In this document: positions 26,763-34,501 of the stretch, one piece after another
Numbering within the stretch: position 1 is the first letter of the stretch
Layout of the letters: each line of letters begins with the position of its first letter
NCBI GenBank assembly: GCA_002450155.1
Contig: DJYO01000022.1
Coordinates: 1 to 64,000 of the forward strand
Reading direction: 5' to 3'
Source: Mageeibacillus sp. UBA6976
GTDB taxonomy: Bacteria; Bacillota; Clostridia; Saccharofermentanales; Saccharofermentanaceae
DNA length: 64,000 nucleotides
The notes under the pieces: generated by a model
Seen by the model: only the letters and a program-made list of their open reading frames with translations
What the model was told of the DNA's origin: nothing
Database searches by the model: none
Program-made: the position numbers and the translations under genes

Positions 26763-27767
26763 TCAACAAATTCTGGGCAAAAGCTCGTTGCCCGGCTGGG
26801 GCAGATATGTCTGTCCGCCAACTTCTGTTACCGTGATGACCTTGCCTATGTTATCTTCTGTAACTTCGCCAATGATCCTGGCGCCCTTGGTATATTCGAA
26901 GGCTGATAAAGCTTCTACTACTGCATCTGCCTTATCCTTAGGACACATCATTACCATTCTCCCCTCGCATGCGAGATAAAGAGGCTCTAAGCCCAGAAGT
27001 CCGGTTACGCCCCTTACCTCATCTGATACGGGGATATCCTGTCTTGAGATCCTTATACCTACATTTGCTTCTGCTGCGATCTCGTAGAGCACTGTGCCTA
27101 CGCCGCCTCTTGTAGCATCTCTTATAACGTGCATCCCGGGGCACACTTTAAGAGCCTCCGATACCGGCTGCCACAGAGGCGCGCAATCGGAGGTGCAGTC
27201 TGCTTCGATACCGTATTCATCTCTTGCAAGAAGAATGGTGGTACCGTGCCTTCCCACATCGCCTGTTACGATTATCGCATCTCCCGGTCTTGCAAACCTT
27301 CCTGAAGTCTCGATACCATCCTCTATCACGCCTACTCCTGCCGTGGTGATAAAGATCTTATCCACCTGTCCCTTGCCTGCGACCTTGGTGTCACCTGCAA
27401 CAATATATACGCCGGCTTCCTTGGCGGTCTCTCCCATTGCTTTTGCGATCTCCTCAAGATCAGATACAGGGAATCCCTCCTCTATAACATAAGAGCAGGT
27501 AAGGTATAAAGGCTTTGCCCCCATGCAGGCAAGGTCATTAACTGTGCCGCAGACAGCAAGTCTGCCTATATTGCCACCCGGATATTTCCAGGGACTTACG
27601 ATAAAGCCATCGGTAGACATTGCGATCTTGCCTGAAGGTCTCGGCAATACCGCAGCGTCATCTGCTGTAAAGAAACTGTTTCCCAGATATTTCTTGAAGA
27701 TACCTGCTATCAGCTCACTAGTCTTTCTCCCACCGCTTCCGTGGGCGAGGGTTATAACTTCACTCAT
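26763..27767 (-). CDS. hypE: Hydrogenase maturation protein HypE (carbamoyl dehydratase)
   Basis: The 334-residue protein belongs to the PurM/HypE family: AHGSGGRKTSEL at the N-terminus, FTADDAAVL, VCGTVNDLACMGA and DATRGGVG. It ends in PRIC, the canonical C-terminus whose Cys is carbamoylated by HypF and dehydrated to a thiocyanate, the source of the CN ligands. All key elements are intact. The ATG at 27767 has a perfect GGAGG and overlaps the hypD stop (ATGA); a GTG at 27800 is inside hypD. Confidence 0.96.
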   Translation of the reverse strand: MSEVITLAHGSGGRKTSELIAGIFKKYLGNSFFTADDAAVLPRPSGKIAMSTDGFIVSPWKYPGGNIGRLAVCGTVNDLACMGAKPLYLTCSYVIEEGFPVSDLEEIAKAMGETAKEAGVYIVAGDTKVAGKGQVDKIFITTAGVGVIEDGIETSGRFARPGDAIIVTGDVGRHGTTILLARDEYGIEADCTSDCAPLWQPVSEALKVCPGMHVIRDATRGGVGTVLYEIAAEANVGIRISRQDIPVSDEVRGVTGLLGLEPLYLACEGRMVMMCPKDKADAVVEALSAFEYTKGARIIGEVTEDNIGKVITVTEVGGQTYLPQPGNELLPRIC

Positions 27768-28807
27768 AAAGAACCTCCGTATGTATAGAATGCCGAGCAC
27801 GCGCCTTCATCAGATACCATGCAGGCGCCCACCGGGTGGTCGGGATTACATGCCTTGCCATAGAGCGGGCAATCCGTGGGCTTGATCTTGCCCTGAAGGA
27901 CATCACCGCATCTGCAGGCTGTCTTATATTCCCCGCCCAAAGAGGGAATACCAAATTTCTTTCTCGCGTCATAGTCAGAGTATTCCGGCCTGAGCTCAAC
28001 GCCTGAACCGGGTATCACTCCTATGCCCCGCCATTCTGCATCGCAGGGCTGCATGAACTTATCTACCAGAGCTCTTGCGGCGGGACTTCCCTCTGCCGTT
28101 ACGACTCTCGGATATGCATTGACAAAGAAGGGTTCTCCCTCTCCGAATTTTCTTACGGTGATAGCAAGAGCGGTAAGGAGCTCGTCTCCCGTAAAGCCTG
28201 CTATAACTCCTGATACGCCGCGCTTTACAAGATCCTCGCAGATATCTGTTCCCGTTATTGCATGAACATGTCCGGGATAAAGGAATGCATCTGTCGAAGA
28301 GGCCATTGCTTCGTATGCTCCCGGCATGGTCTTGTTTGCAGTGAGTATGGAAAAATTATCAATGCCGTCTTTGATCGCGTTCTTAACTGCGATCACATCA
28401 GAAGGAGTGGTCGTCTCAAATCCGACAGACAAGAATACCACCTGTTCATCGGGATGTTCCCTGGCATATTTCTCGCTGTCTAATGGTGAATATACGACCT
28501 TGACCTTGGCGCCTTCTGCCCTTGCCTTCTGAAGACTGCTGCATCTTCCCGGGACTCTTACAAGGTCTCCAAAGGAAGTTATGGTAGCATGCCTTTCCAG
28601 GGCAAGGTAGATCGCTTCATCTATATAATCCACCGGCGTAACACATACCGGGCATCCGGGTCCTGAGATAAGCTCGATATCAGGAGACAGGAATCTCCTT
28701 ATGCCCTGCCTGAATATCTCATGGGTATGGGTTCCGCATACTTCCATTATCCTTATCTTAGGTCCGCGGTAATTAGTAAGGTAATCTCTTAATTCAGCCG
28801 TGCTCAT
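27764..28807 (-). CDS. hypD: Hydrogenase maturation protein HypD (Fe-S scaffold)
   Basis: The 347-residue protein has the three signature regions of HypD: EVCGTHTHE near residue 23, SGPGCPVCVTP near 48-58, and the C-terminal [4Fe-4S] region with CRCGDVLQG, CPLYGKAC and GACMVSDEGACSAFY. With HypC it assembles the Fe(CN)2CO unit. The thiol-disulfide Cys residues are present. It overlaps hypC and hypE by four bases each. Confidence 0.97.
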   Translation of the reverse strand: MSTAELRDYLTNYRGPKIRIMEVCGTHTHEIFRQGIRRFLSPDIELISGPGCPVCVTPVDYIDEAIYLALERHATITSFGDLVRVPGRCSSLQKARAEGAKVKVVYSPLDSEKYAREHPDEQVVFLSVGFETTTPSDVIAVKNAIKDGIDNFSILTANKTMPGAYEAMASSTDAFLYPGHVHAITGTDICEDLVKRGVSGVIAGFTGDELLTALAITVRKFGEGEPFFVNAYPRVVTAEGSPAARALVDKFMQPCDAEWRGIGVIPGSGVELRPEYSDYDARKKFGIPSLGGEYKTACRCGDVLQGKIKPTDCPLYGKACNPDHPVGACMVSDEGACSAFYTYGGSL

Positions 28808-29016
28808 GACAGGTGCTCCTTGCTGAGTTTCTCGGATTCAGACTTGTCGTCATCCGTGATCTTTGCGATAGCGCAGCCGGCATGTACCATTACGAAATCG
28901 CCGGGCTCAAGATCGTCTAAGAGCTCTGCTGAGATCTCTCTTTTTGCCCCTGACGCATCGATCATGGCAACGCCGTCCTTAACACTTACTACCTTTGCTG
29001 ATAAACCTACACACAT
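28804..29016 (-). CDS. hypC: Hydrogenase maturation chaperone HypC
   Basis: The 70-residue protein starts MCVG, with the essential Cys2 of the HypC/HupF family that holds the iron during Fe(CN)2CO assembly. The body (AKVVSVKDGVAMIDASG, then LEPGDFVMVHAGCAI) is the OB-like fold of the family. HypC normally also docks on the hydrogenase large subunit; none is encoded here, so its client may be different. It starts one base after the hypF stop. Confidence 0.95.
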   Translation of the reverse strand: MCVGLSAKVVSVKDGVAMIDASGAKREISAELLDDLEPGDFVMVHAGCAIAKITDDDKSESEKLSKEHLS

Positions 29017-29017
29017 A

Positions 29018-31294
29018 TTATCTTGCCTCCTTGTTTATCTTATTCATTCCGTAATACGCCTGCCCGAGAGCAATGCCGCCGTCATTTGGCGGGACCATGC
29101 TGTGGAGCAGGACCCTGTAGCCTTTGTCCGTTAATATCTTCTCCGTAAGAGATACCAGAAGAGTGTTCTGATAACATCCGCCGCTTAACGCAATAACTCT
29201 TATATCACCCGACTTAAGACATGCCATCTCCGCTACCCCTGACGCAAGATACAGATGGAACATATATGCGAGTTTGTTTATATCTTCGCCAGCCATCCTG
29301 CCCTCTGCCATGGCTTTAACTATCCTGTCCGTTGCGATAACATCTCCGTCTGTAAGGTCCGGGACTTTAATATCCTTATCCCCCGTATATTTCATCGCGG
29401 CATACTGCAGAGCAGTTGCAGCTTCGCCCTCGAAAGTGGACTGATACCTTATACCCAGTATTGCAGATACACTGTCAAAGAGCCTGCCGCAGCTTGTGGA
29501 TACCGCAGTATTTATCCTGCCGTCATGCATGGCCTTAAACATCTTATAAGATCCCTGCCTGATAAGGCCTAAACTATCTGTCACTTCTTCTGCCGCGTCT
29601 TTGTAGATATCTATCAGCATGGATATGGCGATCCTGTATCCTTCTTTGGAAGCTATGTCTCCACCTGTATGAAGGAATGGCCTTATATGGGCCAATCTCT
29701 CAAATCCGTTAAGATCACACCTTAAGATCTCTCCTCCCCAGATGCTGCCGTCAGTTCCATAGCCTGTACCATCAAGAGCTATGCCGATCACTTCTTTGCC
29801 GTAGTCGTTTTCTGCCATGCAGGACAGAATGTGTGCATAGTGGTGCTGAACCTCTATTACCGGGATCCCTCTTTCTCTTGCGAGCATGGATGAGTTATAC
29901 GAAGGATGCATATCGCAGACTGCCACCTTGGGCACGGTCTCAAGGAGAGTCTCCATCCTTCCTATCGTTTCCTTAAGTGCTTCCTTGCCCTTAAGGTCAG
30001 TAAGATCACCTATATATGCCGAAGGATACATAAGGTTTCCGCTTGCGATGCAGAATGTATTCTTGAGCTCGCCTCCATAAGCAGTTACCTGGCCTTCAAA
30101 CTTATCAGATACCATAAACGGCAGAGGTGCATATCCTCTTGAACGCCTGATCATATAAGGTCTGCCGTTATAGAAATCCATTACCGAATCGTCGGCTCTT
30201 GTCCTGATCTTTCTGTTATGGGTTAAGATCACATCACAATAAGATGCTATCTCCCGCCTTGCATCTTCGTCATTCCTGCAGATGGGAAGTCCTGACAGAT
30301 TGCCGCTGGTCATAACAAGAGACCTTGGCATATTAATGCCGTCATCATAATCAAATAAAAGGCTCTGCACCGGTGCGTAAGGCAGCATTACTCCCACTTT
30401 GGGATTGCCGGGAGCTATGCCGGAAGAAAGAACGGAATCCTCTCTTCTCGTAAGGAGGATTATAGGTTTCTGATGACCTGTGAGGATTTCTTCCTGATAA
30501 GGCTCGATGTAGCAATTCCTGAGGACTTCTGCCCTGTCTCTCATCATTACCGCAAAAGGCTTGACCGGGCGGGATTTAAGCTCTCTTAATCTCATTACCG
30601 CAGCATCGTTTGTGGCATCGCAGGCAAGGTGGAATCCGCCTATGCCCTTGACAGCTGCAATGCCTCCCTCTGCAATTACCTTTCTGGTATAAGTTATGGC
30701 CTCTCTGGATCTTCTATTCTGTTTGTCATCTAAGATAAAGACTTCAGGGCCGCAGTTATTGCAGCAGACCGGCTGGGCATCGTATCTTCTGGTAGAGGGA
30801 GAATGGTATTCAGATGCGCACTCGGGGCACATCTCAAATTCCTTCATGGATGTCCTCTCCCTGTCATAGGGCAGAGACTCTAATATAGTAAGTCTCGGGC
30901 CGCAGCAGGTGCAGTTAATAAAGGGGTGCAGATATCTTCTGTCGTCTTTATTAAACAGCTCACTGAGGCATTCATCACATATGGCGATATCCGGAGATAC
31001 GAATATCTCTCCTCTTGTCTTGCCGCTGGGTATGATCTCAAAGGAATCGTATGCGCCATCTGCTATATCTCTTACATCCATCTTAAGGATAACCGCCCTT
31101 TTTGGGGGCTTTACCCTGATGAGGTCTATAAAGTCTGATACCGAGCCCTCTTCTCCTTCGGCAATTATCTCCACATAAGGGCCGTAGTTACACACGCTGC
31201 CTTTTATGTTAAGGCTCGCCGCATGTCTTGCGACAGTAGGTCTGAACCCTACTCCCTGAACTATGCCATAGACCTTTATGCACTTGGTTGCCAT
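29018..31294 (-). CDS. hypF: Carbamoyltransferase HypF
   Basis: The 758-residue protein shows all four HypF modules in order. An acylphosphatase domain (VYGIVQGVGFRPTVAR) is followed by two zinc fingers (CDECLSEL with CTCCGP, then CPECASEY with CCNNCGP) at about 105-180. A YrdC-like domain follows (GGIAAVKGIGGFHLACD), then a Kae1-like C-terminal domain (VQHHYAHILSC and ALDGTGYGTDG). It makes carbamoyl adenylate from carbamoyl phosphate and ATP and passes the carbamoyl group to HypE. The start overlaps the stop of the first NifK-like gene in TAATG. Confidence 0.97.
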   Translation of the reverse strand: MATKCIKVYGIVQGVGFRPTVARHAASLNIKGSVCNYGPYVEIIAEGEEGSVSDFIDLIRVKPPKRAVILKMDVRDIADGAYDSFEIIPSGKTRGEIFVSPDIAICDECLSELFNKDDRRYLHPFINCTCCGPRLTILESLPYDRERTSMKEFEMCPECASEYHSPSTRRYDAQPVCCNNCGPEVFILDDKQNRRSREAITYTRKVIAEGGIAAVKGIGGFHLACDATNDAAVMRLRELKSRPVKPFAVMMRDRAEVLRNCYIEPYQEEILTGHQKPIILLTRREDSVLSSGIAPGNPKVGVMLPYAPVQSLLFDYDDGINMPRSLVMTSGNLSGLPICRNDEDARREIASYCDVILTHNRKIRTRADDSVMDFYNGRPYMIRRSRGYAPLPFMVSDKFEGQVTAYGGELKNTFCIASGNLMYPSAYIGDLTDLKGKEALKETIGRMETLLETVPKVAVCDMHPSYNSSMLARERGIPVIEVQHHYAHILSCMAENDYGKEVIGIALDGTGYGTDGSIWGGEILRCDLNGFERLAHIRPFLHTGGDIASKEGYRIAISMLIDIYKDAAEEVTDSLGLIRQGSYKMFKAMHDGRINTAVSTSCGRLFDSVSAILGIRYQSTFEGEAATALQYAAMKYTGDKDIKVPDLTDGDVIATDRIVKAMAEGRMAGEDINKLAYMFHLYLASGVAEMACLKSGDIRVIALSGGCYQNTLLVSLTEKILTDKGYRVLLHSMVPPNDGGIALGQAYYGMNKINKEAR

Positions 31295-32223
31295 TACTGC
31301 CTCCCGCTTATTGCAAAACAGGGGGCGTCAATGAAGCGTCCCTTATAGTCCGGTATCAGATCCAGAAGGCATTCGTCTGCCAGTATGCAATCGTAAGAAT
31401 TAGACCTTACCATCTCTATAAGATCATCCTCGCCGTTAAGCTTCCTGTCCCCCGGCATACGGATCTCATCGTGCAAGGTAAAGAAAGTTGCTATGTCGGC
31501 ATCAACACCCTTATCTCTTAATGTCTTGCCAAATACTTCATCGTGGCAGATGAGCACCTTGCCTGACAGATCCTCCTTAAGGAAATCAAGCGCGGGCTCG
31601 CTTAAGATCCGATGATCAAGTCCGAGATCTAATGCGGCTCCAAGTCCTGATGACGATGCGGCTATTACCCCGGCACAGTTCCTGATATTGCTCATCTGCT
31701 CCAGAGTAACGTCTTTAGATCTGCTGCCGTAGGTAAGGGGCGTAAGTCCTAAAGTTACTTCAGAATCGATTGCTTCTCCTGCTACAGGTAAACCTGCCAG
31801 TTCTTTATATGCCGCCTTCTCCCCTTCATCGTACAGCCTCATGCCGTTAGAAGGGATCGTAAGGACCGGCAGGTCAGTCTTTCTCTCCAGCATTCTCTTC
31901 AAAGCCCTGTAATCAGTTCCGATAGTGGCAGGGACCGGGGTACCGATAAGAGCTATAAATCTGCAGTCTATCCTCGATGCAGCGTCAAGGGTCTTGGATA
32001 CCAGGAGTTCATCTCTTCCCAATATAGCATCCATATCTCTCAGGCCTGCTGAGAAGATGGCGCTCTTGCCCTTTTGCCAGCGGGGTTCATCGAAGCCGCA
32101 GATATTTCCTGTGCAGCCGCCGGCGTCTATAACGACTATAAGGCCTCCAAGGCTGTATAAGACGGAGACTGCTCCTGACTGATCCGGAGCAAAAGGTGTA
32201 AGTACTTTGCGAAGTCCTCTCAT
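31294..32223 (-). CDS. Nitrogenase component 1-like protein, NifK-type (first pair)
   Basis: The 309-residue protein has the nitrogenase component 1-like fold: GAVSVLYSLGG, then AGGC37TGNIC42 and DEPRW49, RFIALIGTPVPATIG near residue 90, and a C-terminal CFAISGR. It is paralogous to the product of 24170-25225 and keeps one more Cys near the N-terminus (Cys42). It is much shorter than NifK (about 500), which suggests loss of peripheral parts. The start overlaps the upstream NifD-like gene (ATGA), as expected for two subunits of one complex. The substrate is unknown; it does not look like BchB, CfbD or NifN by motif. Confidence 0.82.
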   Translation of the reverse strand: MRGLRKVLTPFAPDQSGAVSVLYSLGGLIVVIDAGGCTGNICGFDEPRWQKGKSAIFSAGLRDMDAILGRDELLVSKTLDAASRIDCRFIALIGTPVPATIGTDYRALKRMLERKTDLPVLTIPSNGMRLYDEGEKAAYKELAGLPVAGEAIDSEVTLGLTPLTYGSRSKDVTLEQMSNIRNCAGVIAASSSGLGAALDLGLDHRILSEPALDFLKEDLSGKVLICHDEVFGKTLRDKGVDADIATFFTLHDEIRMPGDRKLNGEDDLIEMVRSNSYDCILADECLLDLIPDYKGRFIDAPCFAISGRQ

Positions 32224-33533
32224 CTCTGCCCCTCCTTAAGCGCCTCAAGTATACTTTTCATAAGATCTCTTACGCCCTGATATCCGAAGGGCTTCCTGTC
32301 TGAATTCCAGGGTATGTTAGGTATATCCGGGCAATAGTATCCTGCGTCCTTGCCGATGGTGATATCAGCTTCGGAGCAGGAAATATCATAGTAGAGCATG
32401 GTGGGCTCCATATTGCAGTATATCCTTGTATCAGGCGACAGTTCAGCAAGCCTCCTGATATATACGAATTTCTCGGGAGCTAATGCAGCGTATATCTCAC
32501 TTACCTTGAAGCCGTATCTTACAAGAGCCGTTGCAAGTTCGAAGGGATCTGCGTTACAGGACTCTCCAATGTTAAAGGTAAGGTTTGGATAGCTGCTCTT
32601 AAGCTCTCTTACCTTTTCTTCAGCATCTAACCTTTCAAGGCTGTCATCGATATGGATCCCGATGCTGTTTGCAAATGCCTGATACTGAAGCGCTATCCTG
32701 TCTGTGCCGTGGACTCTTGTGAGCTCGATATAAGGAATATCAAGCCTGGTCCTCATATCCTCTGCAGCAGCTCTTGCTTCAGGATCAGTTACGATATTAA
32801 AGTTAGCTCTCGCCATATCGAGAAATTCCCCGTAGGTCCTGCAGGAGCCTATCTGCCTTATATGCCTGACTCCTGCCTTAGTAAGATAATCCATCAGTTC
32901 CCCATCCATAAGAGGAGCAAAGTTACCTATTATGTTTACTGACTTAGGATCCTTATCAAGAGGCTCCAAGAGTGAATACAGAGTCTGCCTTACATGGACC
33001 ATAGGGGGCCTTCTGCCCTCTCTTGTAAGAGCGTACATATAGCAGGGCCTTACTCTTGTATCGTCAAAGCCATGGGCTCTCAGATGTTCCTCGGCTCTTC
33101 TTGAGACTCTCTCCATGTCAGTTCCAAGGAGGGCATCAACGCAGGTTATGCAGATCATTACAACCTTGGGAGCAGGCTTTACAAACTCTGCAACTTCGAG
33201 GATCGCATCGGGGATCCTGGACAAGTGATTTCCTGTTACAAGGTCTGCTTCGTTCATCTCAAGGTAGAAGAAACGGTTCTTATATCCCGGCATGTTGGAG
33301 ATAAGGGATGTGTTCCTTCCGCAGCAGCCCGGAGCTACTATCAGCATTACAGATTCAGGCACGGCAAGCCCTGCCCTCTTAACTCCGAAGCCTTCCGCTC
33401 CCGGAGAATTATAGGCAAGGGTCGCAGGAGAGCTGTAGACAAGACCCGAGCCTGACAGGAGCTCTTTGGGGATATTGTCTCTGCCAAGACGCGCAAGCTC
33501 AGCTGCTGTATAAGATACCGGCCTTTTATCCAT
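32220..33533 (-). CDS. Nitrogenase component 1-like protein, NifD-type (first pair)
   Basis: The 437-residue protein has the hallmark spacing of nitrogenase-like alpha subunits. APGCCGRNTS (Cys70, Cys71) corresponds to the first P-cluster Cys region, and YLEMNEADLVTGN to the segment before the GG loop. ICITCVDALLGTDMERV (Cys128, Cys131) corresponds to the STCPxxLIGDDI region. The middle P-cluster Cys and the FeMo-cofactor Cys/His are not evident, so true nitrogenase activity is excluded. It overlaps the NifH-like gene by one base (TAATG) and the NifK-like gene by four bases. Confidence 0.84.
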   Translation of the reverse strand: MDKRPVSYTAAELARLGRDNIPKELLSGSGLVYSSPATLAYNSPGAEGFGVKRAGLAVPESVMLIVAPGCCGRNTSLISNMPGYKNRFFYLEMNEADLVTGNHLSRIPDAILEVAEFVKPAPKVVMICITCVDALLGTDMERVSRRAEEHLRAHGFDDTRVRPCYMYALTREGRRPPMVHVRQTLYSLLEPLDKDPKSVNIIGNFAPLMDGELMDYLTKAGVRHIRQIGSCRTYGEFLDMARANFNIVTDPEARAAAEDMRTRLDIPYIELTRVHGTDRIALQYQAFANSIGIHIDDSLERLDAEEKVRELKSSYPNLTFNIGESCNADPFELATALVRYGFKVSEIYAALAPEKFVYIRRLAELSPDTRIYCNMEPTMLYYDISCSEADITIGKDAGYYCPDIPNIPWNSDRKPFGYQGVRDLMKSILEALKEGQR

Positions 33534-34285
33534 TACTCTTCACCTTCCAGGAGCTTATTTGCAAGTCTTATAAATTCACCTGCAACTTCGCTTGAGGGGT
33601 TTCCCTCTACTGCGGTCATGCCTTTGTCTTCACAAAGGGTTATATCGTCACTTCTGGGGATCTTAGATACTATCTTTATTCCGTTCTCCTTAGCAAAGGC
33701 TTCAACCTTGGAATCCTCATCTATTACATTTCTCTTGTTAAGGATTATGCCCTCCACATGAGCATAGCCGCGGTCCTCGAAATTCTTTACTGCCTGGCAG
33801 ATATTGCCTGCGGCATATAAAGCCATTTTCTCGCCGGAGGTAACAATAAGGACCTTCTCGGCATAGCCCTCTCTTATCGGGGCAGCAAAACCGCCACAGA
33901 CAACGTCGCCCAAGACATCGTACATGACCACATCCGGCTTAAGCTTATCGAAGAGACCTAACTCATCTAAGAGATTAAAAGTAGCGATTATGCCCCTGCC
34001 GGCACAGCCAAGTCCCGGAGTGGGCCCCCCTGTTTCTATGCAGAGGATATCGCCGAAGCCTCTTGCTGATATCTCTTCTATCGTCTGGGGATCTGTCCCC
34101 TCTCTTAGTATCTCGATGACAGGCTTAAGGGGCTTTCCTCCCAGAAGGTTTATCGTGGAATCTGCCTTAGGGTCGCATCCGATCTGGATGACCTTTTTGC
34201 CGAGACTTGCAAAAGCCGCAGAAAGATTGGAGGTCATTGTGGACTTCCCGATACCGCCCTTGCCGTATACAGCTATCTTAAGCAT
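33533..34285 (-). CDS. NifH-like ATP-dependent iron-sulfur reductase
   Basis: The 250-residue protein is of the NifH/BchL/CfbC kind. The P-loop is GKGGIGKST (residues 8-16) and switch I is CDPKADST. Both [4Fe-4S] ligands are present: Cys94 in GLGCAGRG, and Cys130 in [16 protein letters not shown]. It should form a homodimer that passes electrons to a NifDK-like partner on ATP hydrolysis. It is shorter than NifH (about 290), lacking the C-terminal extension. The ATG at 34285 is chosen because AAAGGAG lies 8 bases upstream. That site is buried in a terminator hairpin. It is the only reductase gene for the two NifDK-like pairs. Confidence 0.92.
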   Translation of the reverse strand: MLKIAVYGKGGIGKSTMTSNLSAAFASLGKKVIQIGCDPKADSTINLLGGKPLKPVIEILREGTDPQTIEEISARGFGDILCIETGGPTPGLGCAGRGIIATFNLLDELGLFDKLKPDVVMYDVLGDVVCGGFAAPIREGYAEKVLIVTSGEKMALYAAGNICQAVKNFEDRGYAHVEGIILNKRNVIDEDSKVEAFAKENGIKIVSKIPRSDDITLCEDKGMTAVEGNPSSEVAGEFIRLANKLLEGEE

Positions 34286-34321
34286 ATAAAAAGCTCCTTT
34301 GCGCACTGACAGCAAAGGAGC
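34286..34321 (-). terminator. Attenuator hairpin containing the ribosome binding site of the NifH-like gene
   Basis: On the minus strand GCTCCTTTGC (34321-34312) pairs perfectly with GCAAAGGAGC (34302-34293) and is followed by TTTTT. The Shine-Dalgarno AAAGGAG lies in the 3' arm, so the same hairpin can end transcription and hide the ribosome site. Confidence 0.8.
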
Positions 34322-34404
34322 CCGGATCAATCTAAGCTTATACCAAGATCTATCAGAACTATTCCCGCTCGGAAAACACCTTGCCGTCAGAGTCTGTTTT
34401 TATA
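34286..34404 (-). promoter_or_regulatory. Structured leader RNA upstream of the NifH-like operon (candidate riboswitch or attenuator)
   Basis: The leader of about 120 nt has three structural signs. The segment CTGACGGCAAGG (34390-34379) can pair with CCTTTGCTGTCAG (34318-34306), which is the 5' arm and loop of the terminator, giving an antiterminator of 12 base pairs (one G-T wobble, one bulge). A closing helix AGCTATA/TATAAGCT can form between 34407-34401 and about 34347-34340. TTCCGAGCGGGAA forms a small inner hairpin. I could not assign it to a known riboswitch class. Confidence 0.65.
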
Positions 34405-34410
34405 GCTAAG

Positions 34411-34416
34411 ATTATA
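34411..34416 (-). promoter_or_regulatory. Probable -10 element of the NifH-like/hyp/hydF operon
   Basis: TATAAT on the minus strand lies about 125 bases before the NifH-like start and just before the structured leader. No clear -35 hexamer is seen at 17 bases, so an activator may be needed or the start may differ. Confidence 0.5.
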
Positions 34417-34501
34417 CATCCCAAACAGCAATAATGCACTTGGGCGGATCCGAAAGTTAAAAAGAATTCATAAAAAGTGGCAAAACTTACTTAAGGATCT
34501 G

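Noticed and set aside
26763..31294. A [NiFe] hydrogenase operon
   Set aside because: Only the maturation genes hypCDEF are present; no large or small hydrogenase subunit, hypA or hypB.
24170..34285. A nitrogen-fixation (nif) cluster
   Set aside because: The NifD/K-like proteins lack a full set of P-cluster cysteines and recognisable FeMo-cofactor ligands and are too short. No nifB, nifE, nifN or nifV is present.
34286..34404. Assignment of the leader to a named riboswitch class
   Set aside because: Short motifs such as GCAAGGTG and CCGAGCGGGAA are suggestive of a metal-cofactor RNA, but I could not confirm any consensus without a covariance search.
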